64,000 nucleotides of DNA from Lentisphaerota bacterium. GTDB lineage: Bacteria > Verrucomicrobiota > Lentisphaeria > Victivallales > Victivallaceae. Position 1 is the first letter of the stretch; each line of letters starts with the position of its first letter. Under the pieces are notes generated by a model, which searched no databases, had not been told where the DNA came from, and saw only the letters and a program-made list of their open reading frames with translations. Both the position numbers and the translations under genes were made by a program. The stretch is from contig SUVW01000009.1 in the NCBI GenBank assembly GCA_015061815.1, positions 1 through 64,000 on the forward strand, read 5' to 3'. Below are positions 40,095 to 49,964 of the stretch, in pieces.

Positions 40095-40409
40095 ATGAAA
40101 AAAAGTCTTCTGGTCTGGGGAGCGTTGATCGTTGTCGCGCTCTGTTTCGTCGGTTGCTGTTACTACACAACCAATCATTGTTCGCCGTGTGACAAGCATT
40201 GTCATCACAAGCCGGGGTGCAAGGCCGGTAACTGTTTGAACAACAATGCCGCCAATCAGGATGGAACAGTGGAAACTGTTACTGTCGAAGCTGTGGAACT
40301 GGTTCCCATCGGCAATGATGCTCCGGCAGCGAAAAAAACTGATGGAAACAGCGGAAATGCGGCTAAAGACGGTGCTGTTAAGCAACCGGCTGCTTCCGGT
40401 AATATGTGA
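40095..40409 (+). CDS. Small Cys/His-rich lipoprotein
   Basis: MKKSLLVWGALIVVALCFVGCCYYTTNHCSPCDKHCHHKPGCKAGNC; lipobox-like CFVGC; RBS gaggagaaag. Confidence 0.6.
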   Translation: MKKSLLVWGALIVVALCFVGCCYYTTNHCSPCDKHCHHKPGCKAGNCLNNNAANQDGTVETVTVEAVELVPIGNDAPAAKKTDGNSGNAAKDGAVKQPAASGNM

Positions 40410-40441
40410 ATCGGCAACATTTGTCATGCGATTGAGGAAAA

Positions 40442-41023
40442 ATGATGGAAAATTCCATTCACAACACCAGAACCGAGCAGAATCTGCTTAAAGCATTCGC
40501 CGGTGAATCCCAGGCGCGCAATCGCTACACCTACTTCGCAACACAGGCAAAGAAGGAAAACCTGATGCAGATAGCGGCGATATTTGAGGAAACTGCCGGG
40601 CAGGAAAAGGAACATGCTGAACGCTTCTTCAGATTTCTGGAGGGCGGTATGGTCAGCATCACCGCTGAATATCCGGCAGGGGAGATCATTGATACTGCGC
40701 ATAATCTGGCGGCAGCTGCCGCCGGAGAGTATGACGAGTGGCATGATCTTTATCCGGAGTTCGCCGAAATCGCCAGAGAGGAAGGATTCGCTAAAATCGG
40801 AGCTGTTTTTGACTTCGTATGTGTCGCGGAAAAGCAGCATGAAAAACGTTTTCGCGATCTTTTATGGAACATCGAAAATGATCTGGTTTTCAAACGTCCT
40901 GCTCCGGTGGTATGGCGGTGTTTGAATTGCGGATATCTCCATTCCGGGACTAAAGCTCCGGAGAGGTGTCCATCCTGTGACCATGTGCGCGGATATTTTG
41001 AGATCCTCGCAGAGAACTGGTGA
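40442..41023 (+). CDS. Rubrerythrin
   Basis: NTRTEQNLLKAFAGESQARNRYTYFATQAKKENLMQIAAIFEETAGQEKEHAERFF...C-terminal rubredoxin-like WRCLNCGYLHSGTKAPERCPSCDHVRGYFE. Confidence 0.95.
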   Translation: MMENSIHNTRTEQNLLKAFAGESQARNRYTYFATQAKKENLMQIAAIFEETAGQEKEHAERFFRFLEGGMVSITAEYPAGEIIDTAHNLAAAAAGEYDEWHDLYPEFAEIAREEGFAKIGAVFDFVCVAEKQHEKRFRDLLWNIENDLVFKRPAPVVWRCLNCGYLHSGTKAPERCPSCDHVRGYFEILAENW

Positions 41024-41040
41024 AATTCGCCTTTGGGAGG

Positions 41041-41078
41041 CTGTCGTACTGTCAATCCGGCAGTACGGCAGTTTTTTT
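41041..41078 (+). terminator. Rho-independent terminator after rubrerythrin
   Basis: ctgtcgtactg-tcaatccgg-cagtacggcag then ttttttt. Confidence 0.85.
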
Positions 41079-41111
41079 GTTTGCCGGAGAGAATATTTTT
41101 TGAAATACGGT

Positions 41112-41140
41112 TTGTAAAAACTGCTTCACAGAGGTATATT
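41112..41140 (+). promoter_or_regulatory. Putative sigma70-type promoter for proA
   Basis: TTGTAA-17 nt-TATATT upstream of the ATG at 41181. Confidence 0.5.
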
Positions 41141-41180
41141 AACGCTGGTATTATTGTATTGTCAGAAAGGTGGATATATT

Positions 41181-42443
41181 ATGACTTCTGTGGAAATGAA
41201 TTTGATTCTTGAAGAAATCGGGAAAAAGGCCCGCCGGGCATCGGCATCACTGGCAGTTTTACCGCCGGAGGCCAAGCAGCTTTGTCTGGAGAGTATGGCC
41301 GATGCTCTTGAAAACAGAAAAGCTGAAATAATGCGGGCCAACAGTGTTGATATTATCAATGCCGGAAATAATGGCATGGATGAAGCAAAAATCGACCGGT
41401 TGAAACTGGATGAAGTCCGGATAAAGGCTATGGCTGACGGCTTGCGGCAGGTGGCCGCGCAGCATGATCCGGTCGGCCGGATTATTTCGGAAAATATCCG
41501 TCCCAACGGTTTGAAAATCACTAAAATAGCGGTTCCTTTCGGAGTGGTCGGAATTATTTATGAAGCCCGTCCCAATGTTACTGCCGATGCTGCCGGGATT
41601 TGTATAAAGGCCGGTAATGCGGTGATTTTGCGCGGCGGCAAAGAAGCTTTTGAATCCAATTCTGTTATCGCGGCCATTCTCAATGAAAGTGCAGGGGCAT
41701 CCGGCTTGCCGGATGGGGTGGTGCAGTTGATCCCCTGGACCGACCGGGAAGCGGTAAAATTGATGCTCAAAATGGATAAATATATCGATCTGGTGATCCC
41801 GCGCGGCGGAGAAAGCCTGATCCGTACCGTTGTGGCTGAAGCGACGATGCCGGTGCTGAAACATTACAAAGGAGTGTGTCATCTTTTTGTCGATTCATCC
41901 TGTGATGTAAAAAAAGCTCTGGATATCATTGTCAATGCAAAATGTTCCCGTCCGGCGGTTTGCAATGCTCTGGAAACATTGCTGATCGACCGGAGTATCG
42001 CACCGGAATTTGTTCCTCTGCTGGCAGAAAAACTTTCGGCACGCAAGGTGGAACTGCGCGGTGATGATGAGTTCTGCGCTCTGGTGCCGCAGGCAAAAAA
42101 AGCGACAGAAGATGACTACTATGCAGAGTATCTCTCTTTGATCCTGGCGGTGAAAACCGTAGGAGCTGTTGAGGAAGCTGTGGAACATATCAATACTTAC
42201 GGTTCACGGCACAGTGACGGAATTTTGAGTTTGATCCCGGAAGATATTGAATATTTTACCCGTAATGTCGATTCGTCGACAGTTTATGTCAACGCTTCCA
42301 CCAGATTCACTGACGGCGGAGAATTCGGCATGGGGGCGGAAATCGGGATAAGCACCGATAAGTTACACGCCAGAGGGCCGATGGGAACAGATGAGCTGAC
42401 GACATATAAATACATTGTACTTGGCGATGGACAGATAAGATAA
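41181..42443 (+). CDS. proA: Glutamate-5-semialdehyde dehydrogenase
   Basis: VPFGVVGIIYEARPNVTADAAGICIKAGNAVILRGGKEA...KHYKGVCHLFVDSSCD...VYVNASTRFTDGGEFGMGAEIGISTDKLHARGPMGTDELTTYKYIV. Confidence 0.95.
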   Translation: MTSVEMNLILEEIGKKARRASASLAVLPPEAKQLCLESMADALENRKAEIMRANSVDIINAGNNGMDEAKIDRLKLDEVRIKAMADGLRQVAAQHDPVGRIISENIRPNGLKITKIAVPFGVVGIIYEARPNVTADAAGICIKAGNAVILRGGKEAFESNSVIAAILNESAGASGLPDGVVQLIPWTDREAVKLMLKMDKYIDLVIPRGGESLIRTVVAEATMPVLKHYKGVCHLFVDSSCDVKKALDIIVNAKCSRPAVCNALETLLIDRSIAPEFVPLLAEKLSARKVELRGDDEFCALVPQAKKATEDDYYAEYLSLILAVKTVGAVEEAVEHINTYGSRHSDGILSLIPEDIEYFTRNVDSSTVYVNASTRFTDGGEFGMGAEIGISTDKLHARGPMGTDELTTYKYIVLGDGQIR

Positions 42444-42533
42444 TTCGGGTTTTTTGAATAAAACAGCTTGAATTTAGGGCGGAAAAGTGTTATATTCTGT
42501 TCGAAACATCTGATATTTATGGAGTGATGACCG

Positions 42534-44339
42534 ATGATCGTGCCAATGAAAAAAGTGACGCTTATAGCGTTGCACAGTGATTTGGAAAAGACGCTTGATT
42601 CCTTGCGTAAACTTGGAGTTATGCAAGTGGAATTGGCGGATTCTTTTTCCGCTGATTCGGCACAGACCGGGGAGAAGCTCCAACAACTTAACCGGATTTT
42701 ATTTTCCCTTGAACAGCTGGCGGCCGACAACGGTTTGCCGGAGGCCCGGAAACTTCCGGCCGCAGAAGCTCCGGACGTGGTGGAAAAGTTTACCGGATTG
42801 CAGGAAAAAGAGAATGCGCTTGTCTCTTATATGATTGAGTTGCGGCGGAAAATCGAGACGTTGGCTGTATGGGGCGATTTTGACCGGGAGCTGCTGGATG
42901 ACTTGCGGGATAAGGGAGTTGATATCCGACTTTGTATCGGCAGCAGCCAGGAGTATGCCAAAGCTGTTCAGAGCAGCAGCATCCGGTGCCGGGAAATATC
43001 ACGTGCCAAGGGTAAGGTGGCGTTTGTTATTATTTTACAGAATGAAAGTGATGCAGCTGATTTCCCGGTTGTGCATCTGGATGAAAAAGATGATCCGCGC
43101 AAATTGAAAAAGGCTTTGAAAGAAGCTGAAAAAGAGTATGCCGTAATTCAGCATGAGATGTTGATTTTGTCCGGTAGACGCCGGGCTGTTCAGGCGGCGG
43201 CAGAAGAAGTTGCCGGAGTTTTGGAGTTCAGCCGGGTGCGGGATTCGATCGCGGAGCATGGTATGATCGTCGCGTTATGCGGATTTGTTCCCGCACCGGA
43301 GATGGATAACCTTTCTTCGGCGGCGGAAAAGAACGGCTGGGGGGTGCTGATAACTGATCCGGCAGAGGATGATGAGGTGCCGGTGCTGTTGAAAGAGAAT
43401 AAGTTTACCCGGATCATCAAACCGTTATTCGATTTTCTCGGTATTGTTCCCGGTTATCGTGAAATCGATATTTCCGGTGCTGTGCTGATATTTTTTACAA
43501 TATTTTATGCTATTATTATTGGCGATGCCGGTTATGGAATAATTTTCGGTCTGGTGTCGTTGTTCGGCTTAAAAGCTGCGAAAAAATCTCCGAAGTTATT
43601 GCCGCCAATGCGGTTGTTGCTGATATTAAGTATTGCTGCCACTATTTGGGGTGCTTTGTGCGGCAGCTGGTTCGGGTTGTCTGAAATTCCCGGGACTGGG
43701 ATAAAAATTCCGGCGTTGGAGTGTTTCCGTGACTTTTCTGCCAGCAGTGCAAAACAGGCGAATATTCAGTTTTTCTGTTTTATTCTGGCGGTATTGCAGT
43801 TGTCTACCGGGCGTATATGGCGGGTGATCAACGAGCGCAACTGGCGGGCTGCCGGACAGCATTTGGGCTGGATGATGATCATCTGGGGAAATTTTTTCCT
43901 GACAATAAGATTGATCGTCTACCCCGGAGATTTTCCGGTTTACATGTATTATTTGTATGCCGCCGGTCTCTTGCTGGTGATGTCTTGCGGAGTCAATTGG
44001 AAACAGGCTTCGGATGTTTTTCAGTTCCCCTTTGATATAATCGGCAGTTTTACTGATGTTTTGAGTTATATCCGGTTGTTCGCAGTTGGTTTGGCAGGTG
44101 CGTGTATTGCCGGGAGCTTCAATGGTATGGCCTTTGATCTGGTGAAAGTATCGGCGTGGCTGCTGCCGGCAGGAATCGCGGTGGCGTTGATCGGTCATGC
44201 GCTGAATATAGTTCTGGCACTGTTGAGTGTGTTGGTGCATGCAGTGCGTTTGAATACATTGGAATTTTCCAATCATACAGGGTTATCCTGGAGTGGACAA
44301 AACTTTAAACCGTTCAAATCTAATAAACAAGAGGAGTGA
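42534..44339 (+). CDS. V-type ATP synthase subunit I
   Basis: MIVPMKKVTLIALHSDLEKTLDSLRKLGVMQVE; C-terminal membrane domain IFFTIFYAIIIGDAGYGIIFGLV...SFTDVLSYIRLFAVGLAGACIAGSFN...HALNIVLALLSVLVHAVRLNTLEFSNHTGLSWSGQNFKPF. Confidence 0.9.
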   Translation: MIVPMKKVTLIALHSDLEKTLDSLRKLGVMQVELADSFSADSAQTGEKLQQLNRILFSLEQLAADNGLPEARKLPAAEAPDVVEKFTGLQEKENALVSYMIELRRKIETLAVWGDFDRELLDDLRDKGVDIRLCIGSSQEYAKAVQSSSIRCREISRAKGKVAFVIILQNESDAADFPVVHLDEKDDPRKLKKALKEAEKEYAVIQHEMLILSGRRRAVQAAAEEVAGVLEFSRVRDSIAEHGMIVALCGFVPAPEMDNLSSAAEKNGWGVLITDPAEDDEVPVLLKENKFTRIIKPLFDFLGIVPGYREIDISGAVLIFFTIFYAIIIGDAGYGIIFGLVSLFGLKAAKKSPKLLPPMRLLLILSIAATIWGALCGSWFGLSEIPGTGIKIPALECFRDFSASSAKQANIQFFCFILAVLQLSTGRIWRVINERNWRAAGQHLGWMMIIWGNFFLTIRLIVYPGDFPVYMYYLYAAGLLLVMSCGVNWKQASDVFQFPFDIIGSFTDVLSYIRLFAVGLAGACIAGSFNGMAFDLVKVSAWLLPAGIAVALIGHALNIVLALLSVLVHAVRLNTLEFSNHTGLSWSGQNFKPFKSNKQEE

Positions 44340-44343
44340 AATC

Positions 44344-44799
44344 ATGGAAATGAGTTCAATGCAGGCTTTGGCCATCGGTGTGGGGTATGTGGCGGTCGGA
44401 TTGGCTGCTGTCGGTTCAGCTGTCGGAGCCGGAACTGCCGGTGCCGCAGCTATCGGAGCCTGGAAAAAGTGTTATCAGCAGGGAAAGGCGGCACCGTTTC
44501 TTCTGATTGCAATGGTTGGTGCGCCGCTTTCCCAGACGATTTATGCCATGTTGATGATGGTATTGTCCAAACAGGCGATCGTGGAAAAGCCGGAATTTGC
44601 ACTGGCGTATGTTTGTATGGGATTGCTTGGCGGTATTGCCCAGATGGCATCGGCTATTTTTCAGGGGAGATGCGGAGCGAACGGCTGTATTTCTTTTGCA
44701 GAAACCGGAAAAGGTTTTGCCAACTATCTGATCGTGTTGGGTGTGGTTGAAACCTGTGCGATTTTTGCGTTGGTTTTCTCCTTTATGGCCATGCCCTGA
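44344..44799 (+). CDS. V-type ATP synthase subunit K (proteolipid)
   Basis: Four TM segments in two hairpins; VGLAAVGSAVGAGTAGAAAIGAW; second-hairpin Glu in VVETCAIFALVFSF. Confidence 0.9.
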   Translation: MEMSSMQALAIGVGYVAVGLAAVGSAVGAGTAGAAAIGAWKKCYQQGKAAPFLLIAMVGAPLSQTIYAMLMMVLSKQAIVEKPEFALAYVCMGLLGGIAQMASAIFQGRCGANGCISFAETGKGFANYLIVLGVVETCAIFALVFSFMAMP

Positions 44800-44820
44800 T
44801 CTTCGCCGGAAGCAAATCCA

Positions 44821-44848
44821 ATCGCCGGGAATCATGATTCCCGGCGAT
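44821..44848. terminator. Palindromic hairpin after V-ATPase subunit K
   Basis: atcgccgggaatcatgattcccggcgat is a perfect 28-bp palindrome; short T-tract only. Confidence 0.5.
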
Positions 44849-44937
44849 TTCAGTTTGAAGAGATGAATTCAAAATTCCGCAAAAGTTTTTGATCTTGCAT
44901 TGACATATTATCGGCCGCTTCGATATTTTTCTTGAAT

Positions 44938-45924
44938 ATGAGAAAGTTACTGATAAACAATTCTACTGATCCTGCTTTTAATCTCGCATTGGAAGAGCTG
45001 TTGGCAACAGATTTCCGGGAACCGGCAGTCATGCTCTGGCGCAATGCTCCGTCGGTGATCGTCGGCCGCAATCAGAATACAAACGCAGAAGTGAATGACG
45101 CAGAGGTGCGTAAACGCCGGATCATGGTGGTAAGACGGATGACCGGCGGCGGTGCTGTTTATCATGATTTGGGAAATATAAACTATACGATCACGGCGGC
45201 GGACCGGCTGTTTGCCCCGGAAGCGTTTGCAAATCATGCCCGGATAATAACAGATGTTTTGCATCAACTCGGGGTGGATGCAGAATTTCATGGGCGAAAT
45301 GACATCCTTGTTGATGGGCGCAAAGTATCCGGAAGTGCGAAAACGGTTTTTTCCGACCGGACTCTTTTTCACGGGACATTGCTTTTTGATACAGATTTAA
45401 CGGTTTTAGCGCAGGTATTGACTCCGGATGAGGAAAAAATAAAGGCCAAAGGCATCCGTTCTGTCCGGTCCCGGGTGGCCAATTTGCAAGAGTTTCTGCC
45501 GCAATTTGACCGGGAGAGTTTTTTTCAGGAATTGAGCTGCCGGTTGCTGGATTTACTGGGCGAAAAAGAGGTTACGCCACTTCCGGAAAAGTTGTTGGAA
45601 AAAGCTGATGAACTGGCCGGAAAAAAATACCGCACCTGGGAGTGGAATTTCGGTTCGGTGACTGATTACAGTTATTGCCGGAAAAAGTATTTTGCCGGTG
45701 GATGCGTGGAAGTCAAATTCAATATTCGCGGCAACCGGATAGCGGATATGGCTTTCAGTGGAGATTTTTTCGGAGCATCTCCGGTGGAGGAATTGGCGGC
45801 AAAATTAAACGGCGCGCTCCCCGGATTCGATGATATTTCCGGGAGGCTCGCCGCTATTGACACTGCTGAATTTATCAGCGGAGTAAGTAAAGATGAATTG
45901 CTTACTCTTTTCGCTTTGGTTTGA
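44938..45924 (+). CDS. lplA: Lipoate--protein ligase
   Basis: AVMLWRNAPSVIVGRNQNTNAEVNDAEVRKRRIMVVRRMTGGGAVYHDLGNINYT...GRNDILVDGRKVSGSAKTVFSDRTLFHGTLLFDTDL. Confidence 0.9.
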   Translation: MRKLLINNSTDPAFNLALEELLATDFREPAVMLWRNAPSVIVGRNQNTNAEVNDAEVRKRRIMVVRRMTGGGAVYHDLGNINYTITAADRLFAPEAFANHARIITDVLHQLGVDAEFHGRNDILVDGRKVSGSAKTVFSDRTLFHGTLLFDTDLTVLAQVLTPDEEKIKAKGIRSVRSRVANLQEFLPQFDRESFFQELSCRLLDLLGEKEVTPLPEKLLEKADELAGKKYRTWEWNFGSVTDYSYCRKKYFAGGCVEVKFNIRGNRIADMAFSGDFFGASPVEELAAKLNGALPGFDDISGRLAAIDTAEFISGVSKDELLTLFALV

Positions 45925-46043
45925 TCCTTTTTTGTAAAATCCATTTATCAATCACGCACATTTTGTCCACCCGGCTTGTTGCGGCATTGCACAGCGAAGA
46001 CGGGCGGAATTTGTGTGAAATTGAAGCAGTGATTCACTGTTGT

Positions 46044-46694
46044 TTATTTGATTATCAATTCGGCAAAATAATCCGGATCGGCCGTATTGCCGACAGCCTG
46101 CGGATAGGAACTGGTTTCGCGCTGGGCGTGTTTCCGAGAATAATTGTGCCGTACGATCATGATAGTCCACTTTTCATCTTTGTCAAATTTGAAGCCTTTG
46201 GCCCGGAAAATCGACAGCGGAATGGATACGTCTGCGCGCCAGATACCATCTTTGATGCTGTTTTTTACCGTGTATTCGGGAAATTTGGAACCGACTTCCG
46301 GATAGAACATCGCACCGGGACCGAGATGGAAAAAGCAGCTTTTCAAATTTTTGGGGGAGAAAATAAATTCCCAGAGATAGGTCTCTTTTTGGGATTTGAT
46401 AAAGATCTGTACGGCATCTCCGAAGCGGTGCAGCGAGGATTGATCGCTGACTGCTTCACTGATGATGTCGCCATCGGTCATGGTCAGACAGAGATGCAGA
46501 TTGTCTTTATCAACAGTGGCTTTCACGCTGGATTGTTCCGAAGGTTTGCGATTGAAGTGTTCGGGCTTGCCGGCAGTGATCCGGAACTCACCGGCTTGGC
46601 CTCCGGCTTCCAGGGTGTGACGGATCAGACGGTTATCGGCGGCAAAAACAGCAGTGCCGGCGAGCAGGATGGTTAAGACAGTACTTTTTTTCAT
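46044..46694 (-). CDS. Secreted single-domain CBM9/DOMON-like protein
   Basis: Signal peptide MKKSTVLTILLAGTAVFAA; FGDAVQIFIKSQKETYLWEFIFSPK...WRADVSIPLSIF. Confidence 0.6.
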   Translation of the reverse strand: MKKSTVLTILLAGTAVFAADNRLIRHTLEAGGQAGEFRITAGKPEHFNRKPSEQSSVKATVDKDNLHLCLTMTDGDIISEAVSDQSSLHRFGDAVQIFIKSQKETYLWEFIFSPKNLKSCFFHLGPGAMFYPEVGSKFPEYTVKNSIKDGIWRADVSIPLSIFRAKGFKFDKDEKWTIMIVRHNYSRKHAQRETSSYPQAVGNTADPDYFAELIIK

Positions 46695-46796
46695 TTTAAA
46701 ACTCCTTATTTATTGGTTGAGACAACTCTGAAAATTTTGAGAGAATCAGTGTCACGGTAATTTATTTTTTTAAATTTTTTAATGATTTATGCCGCA

Positions 46797-47564
46797 TTAT
46801 TTTACAAATTTGATCTTTGCGAAGTATTCCAGAGAGTGATAACCGCCGAAAATCTGCGGAAAACTGGAAAGTTCATATTTTTTCAAATACCGGCTGTAGT
46901 TGTAGCGCGAAGAGAATACTCTCCACTCTTCACCAGGAGAAAATGGCACTGTTCCGCAGGGATGTCCCTCTTTGATCGGATGATTCAATTCCGCTATCGG
47001 GATCGCCACCAGTACCACATAAGAGTGATCTTTGTCACTGGAATCATTGAGCGTGCCGTTGATTTTTGAATTGACCTTTATTCCCACTTCATCGTGTTTG
47101 AAGCCGGAGGGCAAACCGAGGGTGGAACGTGAACCGTAATGGAATCTGGTATTGAGTTTATTGGCTGTCCCGTAAATTTCCCAGTAATAGTTGCTTTTTT
47201 CCGGTTTGATGAATACTTCCAGCACATCTCCGCTGTTGTAGAAGTGACCGCCGTTGGAAGTGGCATTGACTACGATATCCGAATCAACAAAATCTGCCCG
47301 GACATAGAAATAGTTATCATCATAAAGATATTGTACACTGCCGCTTTCAACCGGTTTCCGGTTTATAGCGGTCAAAGGACCGATCATCTGCAGAAACTGA
47401 TGGGAAGGAACACTTTTCCATGCCGGATGGTCGATGCCGTTTTCGATCGTCATTCCGGAAACTTTCCTGACCTCCACTTCCGGATAAAATGTTGCCGGCG
47501 GTGTGGTGGCAAATGCGGCCATACTGCACCAGACGGCAGCCAGTAAAAGTATTTGTTTTTTCAT
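46797..47564 (-). CDS. Secreted single-domain CBM9/DOMON-like protein (tandem paralogue)
   Basis: Signal peptide MKKQILLLAAVWCSMAAFA; YFYVRADFVDSDIVVNATSNGGHFYNSGDVLEVFIKPEKSNYYWEIYGTANKL. Confidence 0.6.
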   Translation of the reverse strand: MKKQILLLAAVWCSMAAFATTPPATFYPEVEVRKVSGMTIENGIDHPAWKSVPSHQFLQMIGPLTAINRKPVESGSVQYLYDDNYFYVRADFVDSDIVVNATSNGGHFYNSGDVLEVFIKPEKSNYYWEIYGTANKLNTRFHYGSRSTLGLPSGFKHDEVGIKVNSKINGTLNDSSDKDHSYVVLVAIPIAELNHPIKEGHPCGTVPFSPGEEWRVFSSRYNYSRYLKKYELSSFPQIFGGYHSLEYFAKIKFVK

Positions 47565-47566
47565 AA

Positions 47567-48130
47567 TTATCTCTCTTTCTTCGGTTTTTTTGAAACTACT
47601 TGAATGCTGATGACTTCACTTTCCAGCGGAAGTGATTTCAGATTGGTTTTTGCTTTGATGAAAAAACGGCGGGCCATCCCCGGGGAAACCTGAAGTTTTT
47701 CGATAAAAGGCAACTCTTTGGATACCATTGCCCGATTTCCCGGCAACAGTGTCATCGGGTAGTGCATTACCGGTTTTTTCAGATCAAAAGACAATTCGAT
47801 CCAGTTATCCGGATCAGGTTCTTTCATGCCGGTCAACCAGGGCTGCACCATAATGATCAGGTTATCTGATTCATTACTGTACCATTCGGCAATGGTCACT
47901 GCTTTTTGTCCATTGTTGGCAACGGACAAAGTCACAGCTGTTTTTTCTCCGGCAGTGAAAGTCGTTTTTCCGGGCATGAGCAATGCCATGCCCCGGGTGG
48001 ATACCGGCGGATAATTGATTTGTCCATCGGGTACACCGATAGCTGATTTCATTTCCGGCATCCGGGGAGTTGCACAACCGGCTATTCCGGAGAGTGCCAG
48101 CAGTGTCAACCACCTTATTGCTTTATTCAT
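47567..48130 (-). CDS. Putative lipoprotein
   Basis: MNKAIRWLTLLALSGIAGC lipobox; Ig-like ALLMPGKTTFTAGEKTAVTLSVANNGQKAVTI. Confidence 0.55.
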   Translation of the reverse strand: MNKAIRWLTLLALSGIAGCATPRMPEMKSAIGVPDGQINYPPVSTRGMALLMPGKTTFTAGEKTAVTLSVANNGQKAVTIAEWYSNESDNLIIMVQPWLTGMKEPDPDNWIELSFDLKKPVMHYPMTLLPGNRAMVSKELPFIEKLQVSPGMARRFFIKAKTNLKSLPLESEVISIQVVSKKPKKER

Positions 48131-48146
48131 TTCATACATTCCCTTT

Positions 48147-49964
48147 CTACTGTTGATTGTTTGAATTTTGCAAATCCATAAGGATCTTCATTTTTTCATC
48201 TTCACTGGCGGCATTGCGCAATCTTTCGAGCAGATCGTTCTCATTTTGCTTGCGCTGATATTTTGATAACTCATTTACGGCATCCTGCATTGCCCTCTGG
48301 CGGTGACTGTCCGCGAAGGATACCGGAGCGAACAGCACTTTGCTCACTTCCGGCGATGGGTGTTCGATCAAAAAGTTTTTCAAATCATCGGCCAGAGAAT
48401 CGCTTTCGCCGTTCAAGGCGGCATTGATCGCCATATTCAATGCCGCTGCCAGCGGATTGCTGCTGATACGTTGAAGCATTTCCGGCGGGATCAACTCTGC
48501 CATTGCCTTGCCGTAAGAGCTGTCGGTCAGAGTTAATGACAGCAGTGTGGTCAGGGCAGCGTTTTCTGCCGAAGAATTTTTCGGGGATCGGACAGCTGCC
48601 GTCACCGGCGCACCTTTTCCGGAACTGCTTGCGTACTGATTACCCGTTTTTAAACTGCCGGATAACTCGGCAAGCATGGAATTTTCGCTGATATCCAATA
48701 TCTTTGCCGCATTTTTAACATAAACTTCCAATTCCACCTGATTATTGACAAGTTTTAAAAAAGATGCGGTAAATGCAGCTGCCTGACTGCGCCCGACCGG
48801 AGAAGCCATATCGAATTTTTCCGGCAGAGTTTCAGCGAGGATATCCAACCAGTCGACCGTGCTGTCCAGAGCTGCTTTGATTGCCGGGGAACCGCCCTGG
48901 GAAAACAATTCATCCGGATCTTTGCCGCCGGGGATTTGAAGTATTTTCAGTTCCACCGACAGCGGCAGCAGAATTTCGGCCGCCCGCAGAACCGCCTTTT
49001 TCCCGGCGTTGTCAGCATCGAATGCCAGAATTATCCGATTGGTGTAGCGACGGATGATTTTGGCCTGATCAGCGGTAAATGCTGTTCCCAACGGTGCGAT
49101 CGCACAATCAAATCCGGCCCGGTGAAAGGCTATTGCATCCAATTGGCCTTCGCATAAAACCGCTTGTTTATATTTCCCGATACCCTGCCGGGCCTGGGGC
49201 AGGGCATAAAGCAAATGTCCTTTGTGGAACACCGGAGTTTCCGGAGTGTTGACATATTTTCTGCCGTCGACCGGTTTTGCTTCCAGAGTTCTGGCACTGA
49301 AGCCGACCGGTTTACCCTGTTCATTTTCGATGGTGAATGCCAGACGGCCTTTGAATTGATCATATACCCGGTTGGTATCTTCTTTCCGGCGCAGAATACC
49401 TGCTGTAACCATATCCGCTTCGGAAAATCCGAGGGATTTTCCGTAATCCCGGCAAGCTGTCCAGCTGTCCGGAACAGCTCCGATACGGAATTTTTCTGCA
49501 ATATCCCCGGGGATATTGCGTCCGGCCAGATAGAGAGCTGCCGGAGAACGTGGATTATCTTTCAGATAGCGGCAGAAAAATTTACTGAATTCAGCATTGA
49601 TGGCAAACATTCTGTCCCGTTCACTGCGTTTTGCCGGATTTTCGTATTCTCCCCGGTTTTTTTCCGGAATCATAACACCGCATCTGGATGCAAGTATCTG
49701 GGCGGCATTGACAAAATCCAGATTCTCTTTGTCCATGAAAAAGCGGAACACATCTCCACCTTTGCCGCAGCCGAAACAATGAAATGTCTGCCGGGCAGAA
49801 TCCACATGAAATGAGGGGGTCTTTTCCTGATGAAAAGGGCAAAGACCTTTGAAACTGCTGGAACCGGAACGTTTTAACTGCACTCCGCAACTGCTGATGA
49901 TATCGGTGATATCACAGCGGCTGCGGATTTCTTCAATAACGTCTTTATTCAGATCCAAACTCAT
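48147..49964 (-). CDS. dnaG: DNA primase
   Basis: VIEEIRSRCDITDIISSCGVQLKRSGSSSFKGLCPFHQEKTPSFHVDSARQTFHCFGCGKGGDVFRFFM; toprim LCEGQLDAIAFHRAGF...LAFDADNAGKKA. Confidence 0.95.
   Translation of the reverse strand: MSLDLNKDVIEEIRSRCDITDIISSCGVQLKRSGSSSFKGLCPFHQEKTPSFHVDSARQTFHCFGCGKGGDVFRFFMDKENLDFVNAAQILASRCGVMIPEKNRGEYENPAKRSERDRMFAINAEFSKFFCRYLKDNPRSPAALYLAGRNIPGDIAEKFRIGAVPDSWTACRDYGKSLGFSEADMVTAGILRRKEDTNRVYDQFKGRLAFTIENEQGKPVGFSARTLEAKPVDGRKYVNTPETPVFHKGHLLYALPQARQGIGKYKQAVLCEGQLDAIAFHRAGFDCAIAPLGTAFTADQAKIIRRYTNRIILAFDADNAGKKAVLRAAEILLPLSVELKILQIPGGKDPDELFSQGGSPAIKAALDSTVDWLDILAETLPEKFDMASPVGRSQAAAFTASFLKLVNNQVELEVYVKNAAKILDISENSMLAELSGSLKTGNQYASSSGKGAPVTAAVRSPKNSSAENAALTTLLSLTLTDSSYGKAMAELIPPEMLQRISSNPLAAALNMAINAALNGESDSLADDLKNFLIEHPSPEVSKVLFAPVSFADSHRQRAMQDAVNELSKYQRKQNENDLLERLRNAASEDEKMKILMDLQNSNNQQ

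Noticed and set aside
45921-46676. 251-aa plus-strand ORF
   Set aside because: Antisense to the CBM9-like gene with a signal peptide; no recognisable motifs.
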